Below, one piece after another: positions 39,931-51,437 of a stretch of 64,000 bases of DNA (within the stretch, counting starts at the first letter, position 1; each line of letters opens with the position of its first letter). The notes beneath the pieces were generated by a model. The model saw only the letters and a program-made list of their open reading frames with translations. It was not told the origin of the DNA and did not search any database. The stretch comes from Prinia subflava (taxonomy: Eukaryota; Chordata; Aves; Passeriformes; Cisticolidae), in NCBI RefSeq assembly GCF_021018805.1, contig NC_086247.1:141356102-141420101 (forward strand), given 5' to 3'. The position numbers and the translations under genes are program-made.

Positions 39931-40045
39931 GTTATTATGTCAATATAACAGGTTAACTGAGGCATAAAGGTGAAGTGACTTGCCTAAGGTCATGTGATAG
40001 ATCAGTGGCAGAACTGTAAATCATAGAATCCCATACAGAGTCATT
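39931..40045 (+). mobile_element. MIR/CORE-type SINE relic
   Basis: The stretch reads, with gaps, like the conserved 3' half of a MIR-type SINE: GTTATTAT, then ACAGGTTAACTGAGGCA, then AAGGTGAAGTGACTTGCCTAAGGTCA, then GATCAGTGGCAGAACTG and a weaker tail to about 40045. The order and spacing of 'acagg.aaactgaggca', 'aagtgacttgcc.aaggtca' and 'cagtggcagagctg' are diagnostic of this ancient amniote SINE group. In birds such copies are few and old. The tRNA-derived head upstream is not recognisable. The assignment rests on motif recognition; a RepeatMasker or Dfam search would settle it. Confidence 0.75.
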
Positions 40046-41802
40046 TAAATCTCTGAAAAATGCCTCGTTCCATAAGATTTTCTTACTCTCTTTTGTCAAG
40101 TATAAATAGTTTAGGTTTTCCTTGGCAGGCAGAAAGCCCTCTACTCTTTCACTTAATGGATTCCCAAGACAAAGTGTATTCACTGACCTGGCTCTAACAG
40201 GAAAACTCTCAGGTCAAAAAAGAGTGTTTTGTTCAAAACACTCCTTGAATTTCCTGAAACTTAGCCATGTATTGATTTAAACATTTTTACAAATTTACTC
40301 ATTTGTTAGGTAGTCAGTTGTTCTTATTTTCCATGTCATTAAGTCTCTTCCTCCAGCAGTGTCCCTTCCTATTTCTCTGCTGTATGAATTGCACTCTCCA
40401 TTGACAATTTTTCCTATAATAGACTCTTATCTTCCTTTACAGCCACACTCTTAATGCATGCTATGGTAAACCAGAGGTCCTGGTTATGCACAGCTTATGA
40501 ATTGTGATGGAATACATCTCCTAAACATACAAAAAAGCCCTCTGGCTCTCACCATCTCCTCCTTTAAATGTTTCTCAAGTTCTTCCTCTGAAAACATGTC
40601 TGCTCAAGAATTGTTTGAGAGAGTGAAGATGGACTGACGCATCTACTGCTGAATAATGTTAATTTTATTATGCCTCAAATGCCAAATGTTTATACAGTTG
40701 TATATATTTCACTGTATTCTCTCTTGTCTCTGCCTTATGAACAAATCAGGCACCTGCATTGAACAAACTCAGTCATTTCTTTTTCAATTTGCTCAAAAGT
40801 TGATGCCATAAAGTGGAACAGTATGTGAGTATGTCAACTTTCAGCAGAAATGGTTCTTCATACGGCAGTGAGAAGACAGACCCAGGAGTTCTCTCTAGTG
40901 TATAGTTATTGCTATGAATTAATGACATCTTGATGGTGTAGAGTTTGAATTTTCTCACTAGGAAAGAAAGGGATATAAACAAAGCCTTGAGGAGGTCAAA
41001 CAAATATAAAGTAGGCATCAGAGACATTCACCATTCTCTAAATCTTTCTGTCCAAATTCAAGGTCAGAGGCTGATGGGTCAAGGGCACGTGACAATGCCA
41101 GGCTCCACCAGAGCCAGGTTATGTGAATGGTGAGTGTGTGTCTGGATCAGAGGGGTTAGTAGACACTAGGAAGGAGCTAGAAGAACAGTTTGATTAGCTC
41201 TTCCCTTTGCCAAAATTCAGGTTTGAGTCAGTGTTGGGATCATTTTATTTGTTTTGTAGTTTCTGACTGCTACAGCAGGAACTTTGAGTGAAATGTTCTG
41301 GTTTTGTTCTTTGTCAGCACAATCTCACATTGGACTTTCAACCCTGTGGTATTATCAGGCACAAATTTATCTCTTCAGGATTAGTCTAATGTAACAATCT
41401 TAGACCACCTGGAAAATGAAAGCACTGTGGAATGGTGAATCATGGAACTTACACTGATAGCAGCAAAACAAACTGTTTGTACTTAGTGGAGTTGACTTGA
41501 AGCCATGCAGTCCTTAGCATTTTGAAGTCTATTTCAGGGACCACATCTCTCCTACTGAGACAAAGCCACAGTTATGGACAGCAGAACTGCTCAAACTATC
41601 ATTCTTCTGGTATGAACTCAAATGAACCCAAAAGTATTTTCACAAATACTTTTTATAAGAAATTATTGACTATGGAAATTTGCCAAGACAGGTCAATCAC
41701 AAAAAGCATTTCTTCGTGCACTGGTGAAAATAATAATAAAAAAAGGACACTTGTGGAAAAGAGCCAGTTATTCTTATTCTTCTGTGTGTCTTGTAGGGGG
41801 GA

Positions 41803-41827
41803 AGAGAGAGAGAGAGAAAGAGAGAGA
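41803..41827. repeat. (GA)n microsatellite
   Basis: A run of GAGAGA units is interrupted once by AAAG. It gives the ER-repeat tail of the + frame 41522-41866, which is otherwise unrecognisable. Confidence 0.9.
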
Positions 41828-44511
41828 ATGCTGGCAAAAAACAGGAAGTATTTTTCAGGTGCTTAGTACATCACAGAAATAACAAACTGAGGAAATAACT
41901 CACATTAGTAAGCTTGGCACTACATGCTTAACTGTTCTTAGAGTTGTTTATTCTCAAGCAAACAAAGAATGAAATATTTATATTGCTTCTCTTGATAATA
42001 TTACAAAGGTGGGCTTCGTTCCCTTATTGCAGCCTGAACCTTACACAATTATTGTCAATGAAGCCCTAATGAAACTATAATCCTTTATTCTGTGTGTTTG
42101 TTTTGTATCAAAAGCTGCTGATTATGGAGGGCATTAAGAAATGTCTATGCCAGCTGAATAGTTTTGCATGAAAAATGCACCTTGCAGCAGACAAAGGGAA
42201 AAATTTTGGATGACTTCCCAAGAATCTCAGCCATGGCTGAAACACAGATTAGATGCAATAATTGACAAATTGCTCTAGGTTTAGATATAGTCAACAGCAA
42301 ACTTAACAAGGCCCATATAAAAAAACCTTTGCTGCTGTACAACATGTACACCCTTTATTTTTCATTTTGAAAGAAGTTTAAATTTTCCTGAGCTACACCA
42401 ACCAGGGATTCAGAGCTCAACAACTTCCTATTTTAATGTTTATGAGGATCATGGGTCCCAATTTTTTTTTTTTCTAGTGCTTGATATTTATCCGTGCTGT
42501 TGAATAATTGACGAATTTCATATAAGAGGCAGACAACCCCATTGGATCACTTTTGTTTAGACTTCAGCACTTCTAGAATAATTTGCAAAGCTAGTAGTCC
42601 ATGGAGAGGTGTTCTCTGGTGTGATATGTTCAATTTCACTAGCATTGTAAAAAATAATTACACGTTGACCAGATTACTGTTCAATCTTATAGACGGTGTA
42701 CAGAATAGAACTACCTGTGTTTTCAGGAGCTATGATGAGTCAAAAATACATTTTGACAAGACTAAATTTTTTGAAAATTCAGGCTGAATTAGAAAAATGT
42801 AACATCTGAAAAAATTATGAAAAAACAGTTTGAATTTCTACTTTTCTGCAGCTTCTCACAAATCACTGAACATTTTTGACTAGATTCTCACTCCCTTATA
42901 TAATAAAAGGCAAATATTATTTTTACAAGAAAATTTAGTAAATTAAAATTAGTGTTTACTTAAGAGACTCGTTTTGTTTTTATTTAGCAAGTTAACCACC
43001 AAAGGAAAGTTAACTTATTCTCATGACTTTAAAACCTCTAAATTTTGTACTGCTCTCCAATGTTCTGTAAAATAGTCCTTTGCCTCATGTGAGATACCTG
43101 GTATCATAATAAACCAATAAAAAATTAATGCTCAGAATTCATGCATAATGATAAAGTTATCCAGATAAGAAATGGAGATAAGCCACTATTTGTACCAGAA
43201 CTTCAGTTTCTCATGCAAAGCGACTGACATGTCGTTATGTCTGAAATCCCAGATGGTTTCTCTGGAGCTATGACTTGCACTAAGCTTTAACAAGAGAAAA
43301 GCAGAAAAACCCCTTTAAATTGCAGGGGTTTTTAATTCCCAGTGGAATTACTGTAAAAGAAATAGCAACAATAATAAATTAGATTCTCTTAGTGCCATGT
43401 TGGACATTGACTGAATATATCCTCTAGAGACGCAGTGTGGTGTTTGCATCATGTTGTAGTCAGAAAGAAGCTGGTACATTTTCTTTAGAAACTAAGCTCT
43501 TTTTTACATACCTATGTGCTTAATTAATATCTTTTCCTGAAACATCTTCTCAGATTAGTCTGTGGTGAGGCCTAACTTGCAAAGGTCTCAAGACTCATTA
43601 CCGGTATGCTGGAACCCTCTCCCAGTCTCCTCTTACCCTGACATTCCTATTCACTGCATGAGAATTCTAGCTTTCTTCCAAGCCACAGCTTTACATGTGT
43701 CAGAGCCACTGGAGGGTAAACCTCACCCTCTACCAGTCTTCCTTCCTCAGTTCCAGATTTGTCTTTTCTTCGTTCTTGTTGGGATGTTTTTGTAACTCAC
43801 TCTTCTAAATGGCATTAAAGTTAAATTAGGAAGTATTCCCCATTATACTGCTCTGATGACACAGAGATGGTGTTGCCGTATTTATGGTGGTTTAGTAGGT
43901 TTAGTAGAGCTTAACATTCAGCTCCTTGTACTTTCCTAGGACTAGTGCAGGAAGAAGAGCTGTGGCCTTCACATGCGTCTAGGTTGGGTGGTGACTGCTC
44001 CTTACAGGTCTCCATACGATACGGTTGCATTTGAAAAATTTCACCTTGTGGTTTCTATTGTAGAGAAAAACTGTTCCAATAGGATTAATGAAGGATTTGT
44101 GTGGGATAAGAAGAAGGGAAGAATGAACTGTTTTCCTTTTCTTACAAAGAATAGGTCAGCTACTGTGAAGAAAGAGTCTGGAATTTCCAAAAGGAAGGTA
44201 GAGTAGGGTGTTGTCTTTTCTGTGCCTTGAAGCTCCAGAGCAATTTATCTTGTCAAAGCATGATAACCTCAGTTGTGCCTACACAGAATGACTGAACCCT
44301 GACATTCAAAGTTGCTCTAAGCAGGGAATCTGTCCTTGTTCGATGTGTTAAATGTTGTGCCCTCTCTATCCTTCTACAAATAATTGACTGAGTTTTAAAC
44401 AGGAAATGCTTTGCAAACTAATGGGGAAAAAAAGATAGGAAAATACTAGCAAGAAACAAGGAGGAGTTTAGACTGGGTCTCCACAGCTAAGATTCATGAA
44501 ATACAGTTAAT

Positions 44512-44553
44512 AATACTGCACAAACAATACTGCACAAACAATACTACCCAAAC
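44512..44553. repeat. Three tandem copies of a 14-bp unit
   Basis: AATACTGCACAAAC is repeated exactly at 44512-44525 and 44526-44539, with a third copy (AATACTACCCAAAC, two changes) at 44540-44553. Confidence 0.92.
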
Positions 44554-46750
44554 ACGTTGTTGATTGACTGGCCTCCCTGGTTCTGAGTTGTGGGCTATAT
44601 GGAGAGCACCTTTCTGCAGACAGTGTGAAAAATAAATCATGTCAAATAATTATAGTAATAATACAAGAACTAGGGATGTAATGTAAAATTTCATATTAAA
44701 TCTTAGTCAAAAGTGCCTCTTGGCCTGGCCTGTTACTGCTTTCTGCAACCGTAAAATTTGGCTGCACTTGTGCAATACAATACTGGTGAGAAAACGCTAT
44801 GATTATTACCATGCTCCCAGAAGACAAATCCTAAAGCTGAACAACCAAGGTATGTAAAGCAATGGCAATTTATTTTCCTAACCAGCAGAGAAACACAAAA
44901 GTACAGAAAAAAACCACACTCCCAGCCTCCTATGATTAAGAAAACAAGAAAGATGTGTTTATGTAAATGGCGGAGAAATCCTAAAATGTTTCACCTGGCG
45001 TGTGTCCCAAAGAGGAAGCCCCAGAAACCATTTCTCCTTGTCTGGTTCTTGGCAGGAAGTTTGCTGGCTTTCATTTTGCCCCATGGAGATTATACTTCTT
45101 CATTTTAAGGGAGGCCACAGGGCAACCCTGCTGATAAAAGAAACAAATGAGCAAATGCCAATCTCATCCTCTTGATGTAAGCCACAAGACGTACACAAAT
45201 TAGAAGCCAGAGTAATGAGCTCAGGGTCCCCAGCATCCCTCTGACCTTTCTAGCCTCCCTCTTGTTCCCTCTCCTACAGTTCAGACAGGTAGAGTCCAAG
45301 TTTTCACTCCTCCCTCATCCACTTTTGTAAAACACTAAAACATTGTCCAAATAGTGTGGATTTGTTTCCTCCTAAAGCCAATGATGGGCTTAAATATATA
45401 GAAAGGTTGCCTGCCTCTAATATTTTTTTGCCTTTTCTAATCCTTTGCTTGTACACAGAAAGGCATATATAGATAAGACACAGATCTTCAGGAAGAACTT
45501 GGTAGTTTCAGACAGAGACAACCTACAGCTGTGCTCCCTCCATCATCTCTTCTCTGCTTTTCCTGCTATGACTGTGTTACTGTCTCAGTAAATCTAGACA
45601 GCTGATCTAACCAACCAAAAAATGAAGCTCTTGCTTTTCTTATTTCTCCTGATAAAATTGATTAAATTAGAGTCTGTGCTTTTCTGAACTATTTAAAGTT
45701 ATGGAAGTCTCAGAGATCTTGTTGCTGGTATAGTTGCTATCTAAAGACTGTCCCTCTTAACAGATTGGTTTTTGCCTTAAATGTGCTACAACTTTAAAGG
45801 CATAAATACTTGCTTGCTGTCTTGAAGTCCATAAGTGCTTGTCAGCCTCCCGGGAATACACTGTAATATACCTTTCTTTCTATGCATGTTTCAACAGCAT
45901 ATGGCTTGATTGAAACATGTGGAGTTGATATTTCATAGTGGTTGTGAAGGGGCATGTGAACCTCCTGTGAAATACACTATCATTATATGCAGTGTGTCAA
46001 AGTAACGCAATTGTGTACAGCTAGTTATTGGTGGTATGAAAACTGAAAGGTGCAACTGCTGAATATCCTCCCTGGTTTACACTGCAGGTCTCACTTGCAT
46101 GACTAATATTTGCTGATGTGAACTCCCTTTCCAGATCTACCAGGAATTTGACATGAAAGTTGCACTAATGAGCTGTTAATGACAGGCTCAGCAGAACAAT
46201 ATAAATTGAAGCATATACTGAAGTAATTGATTCATCAACATTTTCATTTTATGTTGTTATTGATAAAGACTGATTAGGAAAGGAATGTGCTTTGAGTTAT
46301 TCACATACACTATGTACAGAGACCAATATTTATTATTTTTAATGTATATTCTTGGTTATGTGTCTACAGACAACCATACTTCAGCTTTTCCTATAAGAAT
46401 AGAAAGGGGCTTTGAGGAAAAAAAATTGAGAGGTCAAAGGTGTTGTACTATAAAGGGGATTGGTGGTCACTGGCTCAATGTTCAGGTGAGCAAAAATAAT
46501 GAGTGATGCCTTTGGGGGGTTATATTGGGACCATGACTCTTTAACATGTTCATCAATGACACAGACAGTGAGATCAAGTGCACCCTCAACAAGAAGTGAA
46601 ATTGAGTGGTGTGGCTGATTCACCTGAGGGAGGCAATGCCATCCAGAGGGACCTGGACAAGACAAAGGAGCAAGCACACGTGTACCTGAGGTTCAAAAAG
46701 GCCAGGTGCAAGGCCCTGAACATGGGTCAAGCAACCTCCAGTATGAATAT

Positions 46751-46815
46751 AGGCTGTGGGATAATGTAGGCTGTGGGATAATATAGGCTGTGGGATAGTA
46801 TAGGCTGTGGGATTG
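46751..46815 (+). repeat. 17-bp tandem expansion inside the CR1 element (4 copies)
   Basis: The core AGGCTGTGGGAT begins at 46751, 46768, 46785 and 46802, an exact 17-bp spacing. The spacers differ slightly (AATGT, AATAT, AGTAT, then TGAGA leading into normal CR1 sequence). In typical CR1 ORF2 this place holds a single 'aggctgggcgga..attgagagcagccct' type segment, so three extra units appear to have been added locally. Three units equal 51 bp and so keep frame, but they introduce stop codons. Confidence 0.9.
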
Positions 46816-46838
46816 AGAGCAGCCCTGCAGAGAAGGAC

Positions 46839-47201
46839 TTGTGGGGACTTGTAGGTGAAAAACTGGACTTGGGCTGGCAATGTACACTTGCACCTGAGAA
46901 AATCAACTGTATTCCAGATTGCACCAAAAGAAGTGTGGCCATCAGGTTGAGGGAGGTGCTGTTCCTCTCCTTGTTCCCTCTGGTTTTTTTCCTGGAGTAC
47001 AGCATCCACCTCTGGAGTCCTCAGTCCAAGAAAGACGTAGACCTGTTGGAACAGGTCTGGAGGAGCACCATGAGTGAGTGGGAGCACCTCTCCTGTAAGG
47101 AAGGACTGAGACAGTTGGGGCTGTCCAGCCTCAAGAAGGGTGGGTTCTGGGGAGACCTTATAACAGCCTCCCAGTACCTAAAGGGGATCTGTAAGAAATG
47201 A
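46839..47201 (+). pseudogene. Relic of the CR1 ORF2 C-terminal region (after the reverse transcriptase domain)
   Basis: This is a 120-codon open stretch inside the CR1 copy. It starts at an in-frame ATG that is not the native start. Readable family motifs include KRSVA near residue 30, a degraded EY..HLWSP block (family form about EYC.QLWGPQ), KKDVDLLEQVW, WEHLSCKEGLRQLGLSSL and GDLITASQYLKG. In CR1 elements these lie downstream of the reverse-transcriptase palm and run toward the end of ORF2. The upstream relic 46578-46769 (motif DAIQRDLD-like) is in the same frame, separated by the tandem expansion that introduces a TAG stop. It has no expected function now. Similarity is by recognition of the family, not by a computed alignment. 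Confidence 0.85.
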
Positions 47202-47842
47202 GGACAGACTATTTAGCATGGCCTGTAGTGATAGGACAAGTTTACAAATGGTTACAAATAAAAGAGGGTAGATTCAGACTAGATAAGGGAAGGATTTTTT
47301 TTTATTAATGAGGGTAGTGAAACATTGGAACTGGTAATACAGAGAGCTGGCTAGATGCTTCCTCCTTGGACACATTCAAGGGGTTCTAAGGAACAGGATG
47401 TAGTTGATGCCTCTGCTCATTGCAGGGGGCTTGGAGAAATAGTCTTTAAAGTCCCTTCCAACCCAAACCATTCCATGATTCTAGTTCAAAAATGTATTTC
47501 TGACTAAGTAACTGCATGTTTACTTTTGCTTCTAATGTGGCCTTATTAGAAAAGATCTCTAAGGTGAAACAGGATGCAAAGGACCCATGTCCTGACCAGG
47601 GGTTTCATGAATATTGATTTCAAACCAGTTTTAATCTGAACTCATGAACTGAATTTCCTTTAGGTGTGATTAAGTGTGATTTTTGGAACATACCTTCTCC
47701 TTTAATCTTATCTTTAAGGAATCTAGATTGCTCTCGCTGATAGGATATCTCATTGAAATTAACCAATTTGGATAATTTTCAGCTGTTTGCTTCAGAACTA
47801 CTCTATTCATCTGAATGAATAAAATTATTGGACACACTTAGG

Positions 47843-47937
47843 AAGAAGTGTATATAATATATATACAGAAGTGTAGCAATATGTACACATATAATATGTG
47901 TATAATATCTATATATGTGTTGTCTATATAGCAAAAT
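47843..47937. repeat. Decayed (TA)n/(TG)n tract
   Basis: Interrupted ATATAT, ACACATATA and TGTGTATAAT words occur about 350 bp downstream of the CR1 3' end, with unique sequence between. Confidence 0.75.
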
Positions 47938-48468
47938 AGAGTGTGCTCATATGAAATATTTATTGTGTGCCTGACCCTGATTTTACATCCTAGTGAGCCT
48001 TACCGAACCAGACACCCATTTATTCTGACAGGCAGCAATTAGCATCTCATCCTCTTAACTATCAGCCATTTGCAATGTTTTTGTGTGGTTCACTGTTGTG
48101 CTTCAGGTGGGAGAGAGATCAGGCTTCCTGGGGGGAACAGGTTGCCTTGTGACTAGTAGCTTTCCAGGGATGTCCAGGGAGAGTCAGAGGAGGCACTAGA
48201 ACAAAACCAAAAGGATTATGTCAATTACCCAGAGGTGGAGGCTATGCAACCAAAATACAGAACAAATGTACCAAAAAAACCCGGAAGCTTCCCTGAGATT
48301 TCACTCTCCATTCCAAACTTTTGTAGGCATTGGTTAACCAGTAAAAGTTAGGAAAACTTCAATAACTAAAAAGAAAAGCATTCAAAACTTAAGATCTATT
48401 GGAAACCAGCACCTTAGTTTTGATCTTTGACAAATAATCTTAGCTTAATTCTGCTACAACTAGTCTGT

Positions 48469-48496
48469 ATTATAAATTAATATATTAATTTATAAT
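48469..48496. other. 28-bp perfect palindrome, A/T only
   Basis: The left half ATTATAAATTAA (48469-48480) is followed by TATA and then by its exact reverse complement TTAATTTATAAT (48485-48496). The sequence is AT-only, so chance formation in this composition is not negligible, but 28 bp without a mismatch is long. Confidence 0.9.
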
Positions 48497-51353
48497 TATA
48501 TGAAGCTTTGGAACTGTCCAGCAGATAATGTTTATGATGCACACTGTATAATACATACTGTGTGATGCTAGGTATCATATGCATATGCATATCTTTTTTT
48601 CTCTTACATAATTTTCCTCTAAATGGTCTGGAAAATGCTCTCCCTAAATACTAACTCAGTAATGGACATAAAAGTTAAACCTCCAGTGTTAAATATTGTA
48701 AATAATTCAACATCCTTCTAAACTTCTAGCAGCTACTCCTTATTCCAAACATATTTTTAATTCTAACTATGGAAATATTTAATATAGCAGATTTGGTTAA
48801 TTATTACAGGAAACTGTGGGGAAGTTTTGAGGCCTGCTAAATAAAATTACTTTTTTCTTATCAGCTGAGTGCAGTAAAACAATTGGACAAAACTTGGAGG
48901 AGTCTAAAAAACAAAGCTGGATTTGAGAGAACAAAGCTGCGATGAGAGAAGTGTAGTTGCTGATCATTTCTATTTTAATGGATGATGATCAGCAATTTGG
49001 GAATAATCTGGTTGATGAAACAGAGAGGGAAAAACCCCATGGACCTATGTTTCCTATATGATTCTCTTCAAAACTCTCAGCTGAAAGAAAAAGTGGCAGT
49101 TGCATTTATTTAAGAATCAAATTTTTTTTTGTGAGGATGGATACAATATTTTCAAAAGTACTGTCGAATATTATCAAAAGACTGGTCTTGTATCTAAACA
49201 CTAAGACTCATCCAGATATGTTTTAATTTCTGGTTTACATTCTTTTTCCAGGTCTGGGACAGTTTGTATTTTAAGTCTTAATTTAATATCAATTTTCTAA
49301 ACTAACTGAAAAGTATTTTTGTAAAACTACACCTAGCAGAACACTGTTGCATTCACAGGGACTTGTGCTTCAAAATTGCAACACCTGTAGGTTGAAATGC
49401 ACTCCTCCCATCATATATCTTGATTAACAAAGCATTTTATTTTAAGATCCTCCCCAAAGACTGAAGCAATAGGATTTACTTCCTTAAGTAGAGGATGAGC
49501 AGTGTTATTTGGGGAGCTCCCCTTTGTGGGTGCTTGTACAAGGCCTGTTCTAGGGACAGTTTTGGTTTCCATAAAAAATAGATGCCCTTTAGATTTCTTT
49601 CTAATGCCCCTTTCACAGGTTTTGCATCAGCTTTGCATCACTGTGCTTAGATGTTGATGATCCATTATTGCACACATCCCATTAATTACCCCAACTCTAG
49701 TTAACTTGGTCAACTCTTTGGTGACAACACCAAGATTATGTTTGTAGAAATAATTTGGAATCAAACCACTGGAATGGGGCAGTGCTTTATTACAGACTCT
49801 GTTTCAGGCTGAGGAACGTCTCATTAGTACATTAATTCTAATTAGCAGGAGTGAAATAGAGAGTGTAAATCATGAGTGCTGAGTTAAGGGGCAGTCAATG
49901 GTTTATCTGATTGCATGTCAGGAAAGATATGATTCACTAAGTGTTTCTTCTGTATACCAAGAGCTTCGTGTAGCCAAAAGACTTAGAGAAAGAATCAAAA
50001 TTAACTAGAAAACAATAATAGAAAGTTAGTTTTTCTTATTTTTCTGTTGGGGAAAAGATAGTAATTATTGTATAGAAGTCAAAAGCTCTCAAACCAGTAG
50101 TAAATGTTAAAATCAATCCAAATATGGGAAGAAGCCAGTGGAGAGATCAGAAAAAAAATACTGTTTACTATGAAGAGATAAGTGGTCTGGCCTTACCAGG
50201 TTCAATGACTCTAGTATATAGAACATAACTAGCGATGAACAAACAGGGGGAATCAACCCTTTTGCAACCTCTGTGAAATATCAACCCTACTCCTCTGATT
50301 ACAGTTCTGGACAGTAACATATTTCTTCAATCTAAGAAGCAAAACATAACAATTGGTGTATATAGATATACACAAAACACCCTGAGTAATCAAGGACCTT
50401 GTGTCAGTACAAAGCTGTTGAAGGAGTTAAGTTTAATCAGAGTGAAAAAGACAATGGTTTTTCACACAGACATAGTTCAAACTATCCAGATAAAGCTTTT
50501 CTGGCATCGTCAATTAACTGCATTTTGTGCTGGTGATACTTTGGTTTTCAATATTCCTTTTGTGATCTGAATCACTGACAGACCTTGGGAAAAGCTAAAT
50601 GGGACACAAGAAATTTTGGACAGATTTTTTACAGTATAAATATGTTCAATTTAATGCAAAGATCATTTCTTTCTCCTACTGCAGACTTGCTTTGTAAAAG
50701 CAAACTTGACTCCTTCTTAGATTCCCTCCACTGCAGCTGGAGGCTCTGCAGCCTTGCCAGGCAATTAAAGGCACTACATTGGATATGTTGAATGCTGTAG
50801 CAAGGAGGACTTAAGACACAGACAGTAAACCACAGCAGCAAGCTGTTTTATGCTAGAATGAAGGAAATGTGAAATGAAATGAAATTCATAGCTGCTACTA
50901 CACGAGTAAATACCTCCCTTGCCTGCTAAGGAAAGACACGTCCTTTTGCTGTTGGAGGTCACAACGGGATCAGGGATGTGTGTGGGTCCCATGGAACAGG
51001 AAGGGTGAGCAGAACACACATCCTGTGCAAAATGGTTACATCATGGAGGAAGCCTGAGAGCACCTCACCACTAAGAGCAGCATTGCCTCATGGTTAGAGC
51101 TTCTGCATGTTGACCAGCAATGAATATTTGGCTCTTGTTTCCCACCTCAAGAGCCTGTACTCTAATTGCTGAACTACTGGGTAGGGGAATTTAGGGAGAA
51201 GGGAGCCATTTTTACATTGCTGATTGGGAAAATGCACTTAAAACCTCATCCTCTGTCAACCTGGTTGGTATAAGTTTGGCACAAGATTTGGCAGGTGCCC
51301 ACTGTCCAAGAGCATTACATTTGGTGGTGAACACATTCAGAAATGTTATATGT

Positions 51354-51437
51354 CAAATATATATAATGTCAAATACAATGTCTTATGTAATTTCATATAT
51401 AAGGACATAGAGATATAGATTTATATGTATAGATATA
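51354..51437. repeat. AT-rich tract with ATATAGAT-like units
   Basis: Imperfect repeats of ATGTCAAATA and TATAGATATAGA occur here. No element is recognised. Confidence 0.65.

Larger units (their letters stand above)
40046..46419. other. AT-rich stretch, no gene recognised
   Basis: The longest frame is 114 codons (41522-41866 +), ending in the GA microsatellite. No transposon was recognised before the CR1 element begins. Confidence 0.55.
46420..47487 (+). mobile_element. CR1 LINE, 5'-truncated copy with decayed ORF2 and intact 3' end
   Basis: This is the 3' part of a CR1 (chicken repeat 1) non-LTR retrotransposon. The translated + strand resembles CR1 ORF2 in order: a QR..-type strand near 46430, then the segment DSPEGGNAIQRDLDK (from about 46617), then EKNC-like and KRSVA motifs (about 46900-46940), and finally a C-terminal block with DVDLLEQVW, EHLSCKEGLRQLGLSSL and GDLITASQYLKG (about 47030-47200). 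The 3' untranslated part follows, and the element ends in CCTTCCAACCCAAACCATT then CCATGATTCT at about 47487, the standard avian CR1 terminus. The copy is dead. It is 5'-truncated, has several stops, lacks the FADD catalytic codons expected near 46594, and carries a 17-bp tandem expansion at 46751-46815. The left boundary is approximate because similarity fades. Family identity is very secure; the subfamily was not determined. Confidence 0.95.

Noticed and set aside
46620..47087. 155-codon and other minus-strand frames across the CR1 element
   Set aside because: They are antisense shadows of the CR1 ORF2 relic; the + strand carries the recognisable motifs.
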